64,000 nt of DNA from Fortiea contorta PCC 7126 (lineage in GTDB: Bacteria > Cyanobacteriota > Cyanobacteriia > Cyanobacteriales > Nostocaceae), in contig NZ_KB235930.1 in NCBI RefSeq assembly GCF_000332295.1, positions 3,189,895-3,253,894 of the forward strand, written 5' to 3'. A program made the position numbers and the translations under genes. The notes under the pieces were generated by a model. That model was not told the DNA's origin and did not search any database. It worked only from the letters and a program-made list of their open reading frames with translations. Each line of letters begins with the position of its first letter. The first letter of the stretch is position 1. Positions 9,743 through 17,645 of this stretch are shown one piece after another.

Positions 9743-9826
9743 TATAGCGGTTCCCAATCAGATGCAGTATAAAATTATCTCGTCGCGTGTAGGCGGGTGT
9801 ACCTTATTAGCTTGGGAAACGCTATA
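9743..9826. mobile_element. MITE-like element with 14-bp terminal inverted repeats
   Basis: An 84-bp non-coding element is bounded by TATAGCGGTTCCCA (9743-9756) and TGGGAAACGCTATA (9813-9826), complementary with one mismatch. It lies six bases after the pyrB stop. A partial relative is seen at 17646-17678 in the opposite orientation. It encodes nothing and would need a transposase in trans. Confidence 0.55.
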
Positions 9827-9880
9827 TAAAACGATATTTTAAAAATCACAAAAGCATATTTTTGCTGTTATGTCTTGGGT

Positions 9881-10118
9881 TAAACCAATTCGCAATTCGC
9901 AATTCGCAATTCGCAATTACGTTTTGTAATGGGGATTTAGACCCCACCACAAAACTTACGGATTTTAGAATCCGGGGACTTAAACCCACGAAATTTTGTT
10001 AAACCAATTCGCAATTCGCAATTCGCAATTCGCAATTACGTTTTGTAATGGGGATTTAGACCCCACCACAAAACTTACGGATTTTAGAATCCGGGGACTT
10101 AAACCCACGAAATTTTGT
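9881..10118. repeat. 119-bp direct tandem duplication
   Basis: Two essentially identical 119-bp units (9881-9999 and 10000-10118) lie head to tail. Each starts with a heptamer run of AATTCGC and contains internal inverted repeats (for example GTTTTGT/ACAAAAC and GGATT/AATCC). No coding potential is seen. It fills most of the 514-bp gap before the Bell-like gene. Confidence 0.85.
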
Positions 10119-10251
10119 TAAACACCAGGAAAAATAAGTTCTTAGCCATAGACTACAAATGCTTCATTGTGGTAAATATAAGAGTAAAATACGCTTTTTA
10201 AATATTCTCTAAACGTCAAATATAAATATTACCAATTGTTGAGGATTAACA

Positions 10252-10644
10252 ATGGAACCTATTTCTGTGATTCTTGCTGCTTTGGGTGCTGGTGCGATCG
10301 CTGCTACTAAAGAGACGGCTGGAACAGCAGTTAAAGATGCCTATCAGGGGTTGAAAAGCTTGATTAAGCAGAAGTTTGCTGATCAGGGTAAAGAAGATGA
10401 TAGCAATATTGTAGACAAGCATGAGAAAAAGCTGGATTCAGAAGCAGTTAAAGCATTGCTCAAAGAAGAGTTAATTAGTTTAGGCGTTGACAAGGATGCA
10501 GAAATTATTAAGTTAGCGCAGGAATTACTCAAACAAGAAAAGCCGGAAGAATCAGCAACAGGCAAGTATAACACAGTATTTCAAGGAGAAGTGAAGGGCG
10601 CTCAAGTTGGCGATCGCAACACACAAACAAATACATTTAGCTAA
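10252..10644 (+). CDS. Bell-like small effector with C-terminal amyloid-like motif
   Basis: The protein has 130 aa. The N-terminal helix is hydrophobic and Ala/Gly-rich (residues 1-20, MEPISVILAALGAGAIA), followed by amphipathic helices (about 20-97). It resembles the 'Bell' domain described in bacterial NLR-associated proteins, thought to be a membrane-perturbing counterpart of fungal HeLo domains. After a short linker the last 21 residues hold a motif (FQGEVKGAQVGDRN, 110-123) with a QVGD core like RHIM or bacterial amyloid signalling motifs. The adjacent nSTAND protein carries nearly the same motif near its N-terminus. The predicted role is a cell-death effector triggered by that receptor. 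The Bell assignment rests on pattern memory, not a search. Confidence 0.6.
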   Translation: MEPISVILAALGAGAIAATKETAGTAVKDAYQGLKSLIKQKFADQGKEDDSNIVDKHEKKLDSEAVKALLKEELISLGVDKDAEIIKLAQELLKQEKPEESATGKYNTVFQGEVKGAQVGDRNTQTNTFS

Positions 10645-10663
10645 AAGCCAAGCGAGTATCTAA

Positions 10664-11521
10664 ATGACTGGAGATATTCCCCAAAACCATGCCGAGTTTC
10701 AAGCAGAAGTCAAGGGCGCTCAAGTTGGCGATCACAACGTTATCTACAACTATTTCTACTACAGAGAAGAGGTAAAACCTACATCTGTTGATGTTGCTGA
10801 TGAATATCTCCCTTGTCCTTATCGCGGGTTGTTTCATTTTGGCCCCAATGATGCAGATGTTTTCTTTGGGCGGGAAATATTTATCGCAGAACTTTATAGT
10901 GCAACTCAAACCCATAATTTTATTCCGGTGCTAGGCGCATCAGGAAGCGGTAAATCTTCGGTGGTATTAGCGGGATTAGTTCCTAAATTACAAAAAGCAG
11001 GACATTGGCAATTTACTCATTTTCGTCCTGGTGCTGTACCATTTTATGCTTTAGCTGAGGCGCTTATTCCTCTTTATGCACCAGAGTTAGATCAAACTGA
11101 CCAAATTGCTCAAACACGAAAACTAGCGGGCTACTTGTTTAATAGCACTGTTTCTCTAGCAGATGTTTTCAGAAAAATTCAGCAAAATCACCCTAATCAT
11201 CGGCTGCTACTGATTGCTGACCAATTTGAAGAAATTTATACTCTCTGTAACAATCAGGAGATTCGCCGTAAGTTTCTCGATTGCTTATTAGCCAGTTTAG
11301 AAACTCCGACTTCTTTATCTTCATCGGCTACGGTGTTGGTAACAACGATGCGGGCAGATTTTTTGGGAAATGCTCTCTCCTATCGTCCCTTTGCTGATGT
11401 TTTGCAAAATGCGGATGTGAAGCTGGGGCCGATGAATCGGGAGGAACTAACACAAGTCATTGAAAAACCTGCTCAAAAATTAGGGGTGACATTTGCAGCC
11501 GGATTGACTGAGGATTTTTGA
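10664..11521 (+). pseudogene. 3'-truncated nSTAND (NLR-like) ATPase gene
   Basis: The 285-aa product begins with an amyloid-like motif (FQAEVKGAQVGDHN, residues 12-25), then the nSTAND1 NTPase: CPYRGLFHFG (51-60), Walker A GASGSGKSS (91-99), Walker B LLLIADQFEE (181-190) and the TVLVTTMRADF strand (223-233). It stops at residue 285, in the helical part after the P-loop core. Intact relatives continue for hundreds of residues, normally into WD40 or TPR sensor repeats. No continuation is found in any frame downstream. The gene follows the Bell-like gene by 19 bp and was surely co-expressed with it. Either it is a dead receptor or a short protein kept for another use. Confidence 0.7.
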
Positions 11522-11629
11522 GAATTTTTAGTCATCTTTAGATTACTTTTACTATTAGACTCAGAATTCATTCTGAGGCGGGACATCGATTTCACGTTAA
11601 GTTGACACCAATGAACAGTAGTATCCTTT

Positions 11630-11761
11630 GTTGAACAGGGACAGATTGAAGGCTATATCTGTGCATCTTCATTTAGTGACCTCTACTATATTATTCGTAG
11701 AGATAAAAGCCGAAATTTAGCCATTGAGTTTTTAAGCAAAATTGTCGCTTTCTGCATTTAA
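11630..11761 (+). pseudogene. PIN-domain toxin remnant
   Basis: The frame from 11630 encodes about 43 residues, starting VEQGQIEGYICASSF and including the SDLYYIIRR segment, before a TAA stop. This resembles the middle of cyanobacterial PIN-domain (VapC-like) ribonuclease toxins, in which a ‘TTFTDLYYIIRK’-like segment follows the first acidic residues. There is no start codon, no N-terminal Asp and no C-terminal half. It directly follows the truncated nSTAND gene. Confidence 0.45.
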
Positions 11762-11847
11762 ATCTAGGCAAGATGCGATCGCATTTTGGGGAAAACATCA
11801 AAAGCGTTAGCGTAGCTTACCGTAGGTATCGCACCTTAAGCAAAAGT

Positions 11848-11889
11848 GCGACTGGTATACTGAGAACAACTTCTAGAAAAGGCGATCGC
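11848..11889. repeat. Dispersed repeat B, copy 1
   Basis: A ~42-bp sequence (GCGACTGGTATACTGAGAAC, then AACTTCTAGAAAAGGCGATCGC) ends in HIP1. A close copy lies at 12223-12264, and a shorter one, sharing the AACTTCTAGAAA(A/T)GGCGATCGC end, at about 14163-14186. Confidence 0.6.
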
Positions 11890-12013
11890 ACTATCAACTA
11901 TTCTGCTGCTGGTGCCAAGACCACACCTTCATATAATTGTGCGATCGCCAGGACTTGATCATGGGGATTAAAACTCTTCTTCTATCGATACATTTCTTTG
12001 TTTTATCTTCTCT

Positions 12014-12223
12014 GTAGCAGCTTCCGTCTTTACGTTTGAATGTTTCGCGCAGTCTGTAGCAGCTTCCGCCTTCACGTTTGAGTGTTTCGCGCAGTCTGTA
12101 GCAGCTTCTGCCTTTGCTGTAGCAGCTTCTGTCTTCACGTTTGAGTGTTTCGCGCACTCTGTAGCAGCTTCTGCCTTTGCTGTAGCAGCTTCCGCCTTCA
12201 CATTTAAGTATTGGGGAAAAGCG
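12014..12223. repeat. 21/42-bp tandem repeat array (heptad-coding on the minus strand)
   Basis: Units start with GTAGCAGCTT at 12014, 12056, 12098, 12119, 12161 and 12182, so spacings are 42, 42, 21, 42 and 21 bp. All are multiples of 21. On the minus strand one frame (11968-12201) reads as 7- and 14-residue modules such as AEAATDCAKHSNVK. This could be a short Ala-rich helical protein of 77 aa, but an overlapping frame is open too and no ribosome site is obvious. I treat it as a repeat first and a possible gene second. Confidence 0.55.
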
Positions 12224-12264
12224 CGATTGGTATACTAAGAACAAATTCTAGAAAGGGCGATCGC
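12223..12264. repeat. Dispersed repeat B, copy 2
   Basis: Second copy of the repeat at 11848-11889 (GCGATTGGTATACTAAGAAC, then AAATTCTAGAAAGGGCGATCGC). It ends five bases before the start codon of the orphan antitoxin and so supplies that gene's upstream region. Confidence 0.6.
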
Positions 12265-12268
12265 CATC

Positions 12269-12517
12269 ATGACGACACGCGAACTCTTATTACAGGAACT
12301 AGCAAAAACTTCAGATGAACTCTTACTACCACTGCTGCAATTTTTGCAATTCCTCAAAACGCATCCTATTCAATCTGCTGAACTTGAACTTGACACCCTG
12401 GAAACCATCATTAGCCTTCAGCAGGGATTAGCTGAGTTTGATCGCGGTGAAGGACTTCCCGCTACCCAAGCGTTAGAAGAACTGCGTCATCGACTCCAGA
12501 TTCCCCCTCGCCCATGA
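12269..12517 (+). CDS. Orphan antitoxin-like protein
   Basis: This 82-aa protein starts MTTRELLLQELAKTSDELL and ends in a typical antitoxin tail (DRGEGLPATQALEELR). The layout matches small cyanobacterial type II antitoxins that precede RelE-type toxins. The stop codon overlaps the next ATG (ATGA at 12514-12517), the usual translational coupling. However, that toxin frame is broken after eight codons, so the antitoxin now has no cognate toxin here. It could still neutralise a toxin encoded elsewhere. Confidence 0.65.
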   Translation: MTTRELLLQELAKTSDELLLPLLQFLQFLKTHPIQSAELELDTLETIISLQQGLAEFDRGEGLPATQALEELRHRLQIPPRP

Positions 12518-12537
12518 GTTATCAGGTTTTAATCCCG
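12514..12537 (+). pseudogene. Decapitated RelE/ParE-type toxin start
   Basis: Eight codons read MSYQVLIP, the usual first residues of cyanobacterial RelE-type toxins. The sequence then switches into a HIP1-bounded repeat (CACTTTGGAGAAAACATC) and no toxin body follows. The ATG overlaps the antitoxin stop, as expected for an intact pair. Confidence 0.5.
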
Positions 12538-12632
12538 CACTTTGGAGAAAACATCAAGGGCGATCGCACTTTTATTCGTTGTATAACTATAATTTATAGA
12601 CAGATAACCCGATATCGTCAGGTGAGTTGCGA

Positions 12633-12887
12633 ATGCTAAACATTTCTCTGTCAGAGCAGGTTCAATCGTTTGTCGAGGAGCAAGCTAAAGCAGAAGGCTT
12701 TAACTCACCGCATGAGTATATCTATCAATTAATTTTGCGGGAACAGGCGCGGGTTGCCCAGCAAAAGCGAGTAGAGGCGCTGCTGCTGGAGGGATTGGAC
12801 AGCGGAAAAGCAATCGTTGCAACCGATGATTGGTGGGAACAGAAGCGCACTCAGCTAATTGAACAATTTCAGCAGTCAGATGCATGA
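12633..12887 (+). CDS. ParD/CopG-type antitoxin
   Basis: This 84-aa protein has an N-terminal ribbon-helix-helix pattern (MLNISLSEQVQSFVEEQAKA) and continues with a charged C-terminal helix that would wrap the toxin, like ParD antitoxins. An upstream in-frame TTG at 12627 would add two residues; ATG at 12633 is preferred. It overlaps the downstream ParE-like toxin by four bases (ATGA). It should bind and silence that toxin and autorepress the operon. Confidence 0.85.
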   Translation: MLNISLSEQVQSFVEEQAKAEGFNSPHEYIYQLILREQARVAQQKRVEALLLEGLDSGKAIVATDDWWEQKRTQLIEQFQQSDA

Positions 12888-13204
12888 CAAAACGCATCAT
12901 CATCACGCCCAAGGCAAGCCAAGATTTAGATAACCATTTTACCTACATTGCAGAAAATAATCTTGAAGCTGCCTTGCATTTCTTCGACTCGGCTCGTATG
13001 ACTATAGCCCAACTTGCCACAATGTCAGGAGTGGGTAGTAGCTATCCCGTTAACAATCCTCGTTTACAGGAATTACGAAAGTGGGCTGTGAAGCATTACA
13101 GGAAGTACCTGATTTTTTACATTGTACGGGAGGATGCCATCGAGGTTGTGCGAATTTTATACGCAACACAAGATATCAGCAGCATTTTGGATGGTGAGGG
13201 ATAA
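12884..13204 (+). CDS. ParE/RelE-superfamily toxin
   Basis: This 106-aa protein has the ParE-like pattern: KRIIITPKASQDLDNHFTYIAENN at the N-terminus, a central LRKWAVKHYRKYLIFYIV strand pair and a C-terminal VRILYATQDIS strand. ParE toxins poison DNA gyrase while RelE toxins cut ribosome-bound mRNA; sequence alone does not settle which applies, but the ParD-like partner favours ParE. The gene seems intact, so this is the only complete toxin-antitoxin pair in the island. A HIP1-bounded repeat begins four bases after the stop. Confidence 0.87.
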   Translation: MTKRIIITPKASQDLDNHFTYIAENNLEAALHFFDSARMTIAQLATMSGVGSSYPVNNPRLQELRKWAVKHYRKYLIFYIVREDAIEVVRILYATQDISSILDGEG

Positions 13205-13207
13205 GGG

Positions 13208-13243
13208 GCGATCGCATTTTGGGAAAACTTCAGGGGCGATCGC
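13208..13243. repeat. HIP1-bounded dispersed repeat A
   Basis: GCGATCGC (13208-13215), then ATTTTGGGAAAACTTCAGGG, then GCGATCGC (13236-13243). Relatives occur at 11775-11802 (GCGATCGC ATTTTGGGGAAAACATCA) and 12538-12570 (CACTTTGGAGAAAACATCAA, then GGGCGATCGC). Each copy abuts the end or break of a small toxin-type gene. Confidence 0.6.
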
Positions 13244-14078
13244 TACTCAAAGATTCCAACCAAACATCTAAATCTGCCATGCTGGTAAAATCAAGCAACG
13301 CTTCCCCCAGATTTTCCAATTGTTCTAAAGGGAGACATTCAACTTGCGATCGCACGTCTTGAGGCAATTCTCCTACTCTCCGGGATAATAGACGTAAAAT
13401 GAGGGATTTTTCTCTTTGTTCTCCCTCTGCCATAATTTCCCGATAAACCCGTGTTTCTTGGAGTGTAATTCCTAACATTTCCTCTACCTCCCTTTGGCTT
13501 TTACCTTCAAATTTGTACACCATGATCGTGGTTAATAAATCTATGATGGCACGATTTCCTGCTTGAGGTATGTCCTGCTGACTCCTTGCTAGCAAATATT
13601 TTGCTTCTTCGATAGAGCGTTCTGTTTCCAGAGTAGTCAGCACCATCAACGCCACCCATAGGGGTAAAGAGCGAATATCTCCCAACTCATCTAAATATAT
13701 TCGACTTACCTGGGGGCTATTAAGTTGACTCAGATAAGGATTAATATCAGTTTGTTCTAAACTCCGGGATGGGTAAATGATCACTATTTGTAAATTACTA
13801 AACCTGTCACGGTTGCGGTAGAAATATAAATAGGATTCGGCAAATACTCTTTCATAAAGCCTTTCATCTTTCTGAAACTGCACCTCGCAGAAATACACTA
13901 CACCCGGACTTTCGCTTGGTGGTGGTAGGAATACTCCGTCAATTTCAAATTTCGGCTCTTTGACTACTACACAATCAAACTTATATTCCTCTGCATTTTC
14001 TGGCTGATTTGTCAATAGTTCAAATAACAAACTGGGGAATTGTTGAAACAGCTTATAAAATATCGAATCTCGACGCAT
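13230..14078 (-). CDS. Rpn-family (DUF2887/DUF4351) putative nuclease
   Basis: From the preferred ATG at 14078 the protein starts MRRDSIFYKLFQQFPSLLFEL, the classic start of cyanobacterial DUF2887 proteins. These belong to the Rpn/PD-(D/E)XK group (recombination-promoting nuclease or 'putative transposase'). The acidic and EVQFQ residues of the nuclease core lie in the first 90 residues (DGVFLPP, then YFCEVQFQKDERLYERVF). A DUF4351-like C-terminal helix bundle (LILRLLSRRVGELP) ends it. The frame is open upstream to 14165, but that extension is HIP1-rich and unconvincing. Such genes are often multicopy and mobile in Nostocales. It converges on the ParD/ParE pair. Confidence 0.8.
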   Translation of the reverse strand: MRRDSIFYKLFQQFPSLLFELLTNQPENAEEYKFDCVVVKEPKFEIDGVFLPPPSESPGVVYFCEVQFQKDERLYERVFAESYLYFYRNRDRFSNLQIVIIYPSRSLEQTDINPYLSQLNSPQVSRIYLDELGDIRSLPLWVALMVLTTLETERSIEEAKYLLARSQQDIPQAGNRAIIDLLTTIMVYKFEGKSQREVEEMLGITLQETRVYREIMAEGEQREKSLILRLLSRRVGELPQDVRSQVECLPLEQLENLGEALLDFTSMADLDVWLESLSSDRP

Positions 14079-14292
14079 GGAACATTTGTCTAAACTTTGG
14101 GAAGATATTACCAGCAAATGTGCGTTTTTGTCGTGATTCTTCTTTTGCGATCGCAATACGCGCAACTTCTAGAAATGGCGATCGCTCTCATTATATTATA
14201 TTGTGGCTATACAAGAGTTATTAATTAAGTAGCGTTCACTTCCACAAAACAAACAGCAAAGGGAATAGGGAATAGTAATAATTTTGATTTGT

Positions 14293-14321
14293 TGTAGAGA
14301 CGCAAATTTTGCATCTCTACA
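14293..14321. terminator. GTAGAGACG-type palindrome downstream of pmbA
   Basis: GTAGAGACGCAAA pairs with TTTGCATCTCTAC (one G-T pair) around a short loop, ten bases beyond the pmbA stop on the minus strand. It may terminate the tldD/pmbA unit. The sequence belongs to the dispersed palindrome family also seen at 7768, 49285, 59167 and 60836. Confidence 0.45.
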
Positions 14322-14330
14322 AAGTTTTAA

Positions 14331-15671
14331 TTACTCGCCAGTAATTGACAATTCATTCACCCAAATTCTAGGAGCAACTCCTCCTGGTGTTAATTCCACT
14401 TCTTTTTCTACACAACTAATTGACTTGAGGAGTTCTAAGAAATCACCAGCAACTGTTGCTGATTCAATACTAGTTTTCACACCTTTGTTAATTAGCCACC
14501 CATCAAAGGGTAAAGAAAAAGAACCTTGTAAGGCTTTTACTCCTGCATGGAGAGCTTGTAAATCATCAATTAAAACTACATTTTCTGCAGTTTCTAAGCT
14601 GAATTCTTGCTCAGGTTCTGCGGCTCTAAAAACGTGATAAAAATTGGGACTGACGCTAACTTTAGCGCCAATACTAGCATTACCTGTGGGCTGGGCATTT
14701 AATCTTTTAGCTGTGCCTGCGCTGTGAAGAAAGCCTGTTAAAATGCCTTTTTCAATTAGCGGTATCTGACGAGTGGGTGTTCCTTCACCATCAAAGGTTT
14801 CTGCACCAATATTAGCAGGGTGCAGTGCGTCATCGTATACAGAAAGCAGAGGTGAAGCAATTTGTTTACCTAAATCTTCAGGCTGAGATAAACTTTGATG
14901 ATCGAGAATGCTTTGAGCATTAAACAAATTAGAAAAAGCACCCAACAAACTTAAAAAAGCTTCAGCGGAGAAGACAACTTGATATTTACCAGACTTGATT
15001 TTTTCATAGTTCAAGTGGCTAATAGTTTTCTCGGCGGTTTCTTGGATGCAACCGTTGACATCTAGATTCTCTAAATTGCGGTTGATTCTCACCGCGCCAG
15101 CGCTGCGGGGTTTTTTACCTTCTTCTTCGGTTTTGCTATAAAGATAAACTGATGCTAATGAATGAGATTCGGTTCTCGCTGCACCATCACTGTTGAGATA
15201 AAATCTATCAATATCTCTTTGTGCTAAACCGTTGTAGGGGACACCTGTAATTGCTGGGTGAACTGATAGTAATTCTTTTTCAGCTACCAACAATTTGTCT
15301 ATAAGTTCGGCTACGGGTGCTTGGGGTGGTTTATCGTGGGGTGTATTCGCAATAGGAATAGTCGCTTCGGGACTAAAATCAGGGACGTTTTCTTTAACAC
15401 CAAAAAAGCTAGCTTCGTAAGCTGTTTTTAATGCTAATTCTAATCCTTTAGGGTCTACATCTGTGGTGCTGGTGACACCCATTGTATTTTCTTCATTCCA
15501 AACACGCACTGTCACACCAGAACGGTTAGAAGCTTTGACTTGTTTGGGCTCACCTTGGTCTACTTGGACGCTGGTTTCATCGACAGTTGAACCGTAAATG
15601 TCAAATTTTTTAATGCCAAGTTTATCAGCATTTTCCTTGGCATAGGTAGCGATTTCGTGGATATTAGGCAT
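14331..15671 (-). CDS. pmbA: PmbA/TldE-type subunit of the TldD/TldE metalloprotease
   Basis: This 446-aa PmbA/TldD-family protein lacks the zinc-binding HExxxH of TldD, as expected for the non-catalytic partner. The N-terminal region has the domain-1 pattern (ATYAKENADKLGIKKFDIYGS), and the C-terminal half contains the conserved LIEKGILTGFLHSAGTAKRL loop. TldD and TldE together process modified peptides such as microcin precursors in Escherichia coli. The cyanobacterial substrate is unknown. ATG at 15671 is preferred over an in-frame TTG two codons upstream. It follows tldD after about 150 bp, which contain an inverted repeat. Confidence 0.92.
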   Translation of the reverse strand: MPNIHEIATYAKENADKLGIKKFDIYGSTVDETSVQVDQGEPKQVKASNRSGVTVRVWNEENTMGVTSTTDVDPKGLELALKTAYEASFFGVKENVPDFSPEATIPIANTPHDKPPQAPVAELIDKLLVAEKELLSVHPAITGVPYNGLAQRDIDRFYLNSDGAARTESHSLASVYLYSKTEEEGKKPRSAGAVRINRNLENLDVNGCIQETAEKTISHLNYEKIKSGKYQVVFSAEAFLSLLGAFSNLFNAQSILDHQSLSQPEDLGKQIASPLLSVYDDALHPANIGAETFDGEGTPTRQIPLIEKGILTGFLHSAGTAKRLNAQPTGNASIGAKVSVSPNFYHVFRAAEPEQEFSLETAENVVLIDDLQALHAGVKALQGSFSLPFDGWLINKGVKTSIESATVAGDFLELLKSISCVEKEVELTPGGVAPRIWVNELSITGE

Positions 15672-15762
15672 ACTCAATTTTGGATTGTGAAATTTTTTAT
15701 TCCCTAACTCTTCTATGAAGTTTCATAGAACCAATAAAGTAATTTTGTAGGGATTGATGTTC

Positions 15763-15812
15763 GTAGTAAGGACTTTAGTCCTTCATTACTTTTGCACTAA
15801 AGTGCTTACTAC
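15763..15812. repeat. Inverted repeat between pmbA and tldD
   Basis: Arms GTAGTAAGGACTTTAGT (15763-15779) and ACTAAAGTGCTTACTAC (15796-15812) are complementary over 17 bp with one mismatch. It lies between two co-oriented genes. It could attenuate read-through into pmbA or be a dispersed palindrome. Confidence 0.6.
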
Positions 15813-15828
15813 AAACCTATCAAAACTT

Positions 15829-17301
15829 TTAGCGTCCGCCGACGGTGATGGAATCAACTTTGATATGGGGTTGTCCAACTGTGGTGTAAATGCTGCCGCT
15901 AACTGAACCGCAAAAGCCGGGTGCAAGTTCTAAATCTTGGGAACACATGGAAATTTTGTTCATAATTTCCTTGGCTTCACCAATGAGAATTGCACCTTTT
16001 AATGGTTTAGTAATTTTGCCGTTTTCAATTAAATAAGCTTCATCTACACCGAAGTTAAATTGACCTGTGGCGCCGACGCTACCGCCACCCATTTTTTTAC
16101 AATAAATGCCTTTATCAACGGAAGTAAATAAATCATCAACGCTGTATTCACCGGTATCAATATATGTATTCCGCATCCGGCTAGCAGCAGCGAAGGTATA
16201 GTTTTGGCGACGTCCGCTACCGGTTCTGGGATGTCCTGTGCGTACGGAACCTGTTCTGTCGGCGATAAAGTTTTTGAGCACGCCTTTTTCAATTAACAGG
16301 GTTCTTTGTGCCGGCATACCTTCGTCATCCATGTCAATTGTGCCGAAGGCGTTGTCAGCGCGCCCTTCATCCCAAGCTGTTAAGCTTTCGTGGGCGATTT
16401 TTTCGCCTTTTTTGTCAGCAAAGGGTGTGGTTTTGCGTTCAATTTGGGTGGTTTCTAATAGGTGTCCGCAAGCTTCGTGGAAAATCACGCCACCAAAGTG
16501 ATTAGCCATGATAATCGGGTACGTGCCTGATTCTACGTAATCGGCGTAGAGCATTTTGCCGGCTGATTCGGCTATGTGTTCGGCGGCTTGTTGATAATCC
16601 CAAGTTCTTAAAAAGTTGGCGTCACTAGTGTTACCAGCGCGCTCACCAATGGAGGTGCGGTTAGCACCATCTGCACACAACAAGTTAAATCCTACTGATT
16701 GGGTGAGGCGAATGTCGCGCGCAAAGGTACCGTCACTGGCGGCGACTAGAACTTCTTGCCAATCTCGAAAGTAGGTGGCGCGGCGGGATTGCACATGACT
16801 GGCTTTTTTGTTTAACTGACCAGTACCATCTAAGAGAATTTCTCCCATTTCTCGGATAGAACTACACAAAGATAACCACCCGTCTTTTCCTCTTTTGGTG
16901 GCGTAGTCGCGTAATAATTCTAGGTTGATTTCTGGAATAAATGCGTTGGGTGCGGGTAGTTGTAATCCCAGGATGGAAAGGCCTTTTTCTAAAGCTGCTT
17001 TCAATCCAGAAAATGAAAGGTCATTGGTGCTGACGTAGCAGTCGGCTTTGTTGCGAAAGACTCTGACTCCTGCACCTGTGGCTAGGCTTGGTGAGATGCT
17101 GGTGATGGCGTCTTCTTCGGCTAGACAACTGATGTAGTTACGGCGCTCTAGGAAAAATTCAATAAAATCAGCGCCAGCGGCGCGTCCCAGTCCTAAGAGG
17201 GTAGCCATTGGGGCTTCCCATGTGTCATCAAATCGTTCTGAAGTAGAAGAATATTGTAAGGTAGGGAGTTGATTCGAGAGAAGTAAGGTACTTGTAAGCA
17301 T
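15829..17301 (-). CDS. tldD: TldD-family zinc metalloprotease subunit
   Basis: This 490-aa protein carries the catalytic motif HEACGH (about residues 275-280) in the context [14 protein letters not shown], typical of TldD. The C-terminal domain contains the conserved [23 protein letters not shown] stretch. With PmbA, encoded next, it should form the TldD/TldE heterodimer that digests unfolded or modified peptides. ATG at 17301 gives an N-terminus that fits cyanobacterial homologues as I remember them (a short leader, then [23 protein letters not shown]). Confidence 0.93.
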   Translation of the reverse strand: MLTSTLLLSNQLPTLQYSSTSERFDDTWEAPMATLLGLGRAAGADFIEFFLERRNYISCLAEEDAITSISPSLATGAGVRVFRNKADCYVSTNDLSFSGLKAALEKGLSILGLQLPAPNAFIPEINLELLRDYATKRGKDGWLSLCSSIREMGEILLDGTGQLNKKASHVQSRRATYFRDWQEVLVAASDGTFARDIRLTQSVGFNLLCADGANRTSIGERAGNTSDANFLRTWDYQQAAEHIAESAGKMLYADYVESGTYPIIMANHFGGVIFHEACGHLLETTQIERKTTPFADKKGEKIAHESLTAWDEGRADNAFGTIDMDDEGMPAQRTLLIEKGVLKNFIADRTGSVRTGHPRTGSGRRQNYTFAAASRMRNTYIDTGEYSVDDLFTSVDKGIYCKKMGGGSVGATGQFNFGVDEAYLIENGKITKPLKGAILIGEAKEIMNKISMCSQDLELAPGFCGSVSGSIYTTVGQPHIKVDSITVGGR

Positions 17302-17442
17302 GAATAGCCTCGTCTGCTGGCGTTATCAGAGATTTGACTGAAAAAATCCTGGTGTGTTCACTCTAACAAATTTTATATCTTGACCAGTAATTGCACGCCA
17401 GAACTGATTTTACGGATAACCTCACTCTCAATTAGGGGAAAT

Positions 17443-17633
17443 GAGAAAGCAATATGTCTTTTTGCTTGCTGAATTTACTTAAATGAGTAAGCAAACCCCA
17501 GTTTGAGAAAGCAATATGTCTTTTTGCTTGCTGAATTTACTTAAATGAGAAAGCAAACTGAGTTTGGAGAAAGCAATATGTCTTTTTGCTTGCTGAATTT
17601 ACTTAAATGAGAAAGCAATATGTCTTTTTGCTT
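17443..17633. repeat. Tandem array of GAGAAAGCAATATGTCTTTTTGCTT-type units
   Basis: Four copies start at 17443, 17505, 17567 and 17609, giving periods of 62, 62 and 42 bp. The conserved core is AGAAAGCAATATGTC, then TTTTTGCTTGCTGAATTTAC, then TTAAATGAG. The longer units insert about 20 bp of spacer. The last copy is truncated after TTTTTGCTT. Confidence 0.8.
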
Positions 17634-17645
17634 AAAGATAATTTA

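Larger units (their letters stand above)
11522..12268. other. Decayed interval: gene remnant and HIP1-bounded repeats
   Basis: No intact gene is seen. The interval holds a PIN-domain remnant (11630-11761), a HIP1-associated repeat (11775-11802), one copy of a second repeat family (11848-11889, with a sister at 12223-12264) and a 21/42-bp tandem array (12014-12223). It reads as the scar of one or more deletions downstream of the nSTAND gene. Confidence 0.6.

Noticed and set aside
9881-10118. CRISPR array
   Set aside because: Only two 119-bp units with no unique spacers; it is a tandem duplication.
11894-12244. 116-codon minus-strand frame across the repeat array
   Set aside because: It is an alternate frame of the 21/42-bp repeats (Cys/Arg-rich) and is openly generated by repeat composition.
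13230-14078. Insertion-sequence transposase
   Set aside because: The protein is of the Rpn/DUF2887 type; no terminal inverted repeats or target duplications were seen around it.
17443-17633. CRISPR array
   Set aside because: Spacing between units is short and repetitive, the periods vary (62, 62, 42), and no cas gene is near.
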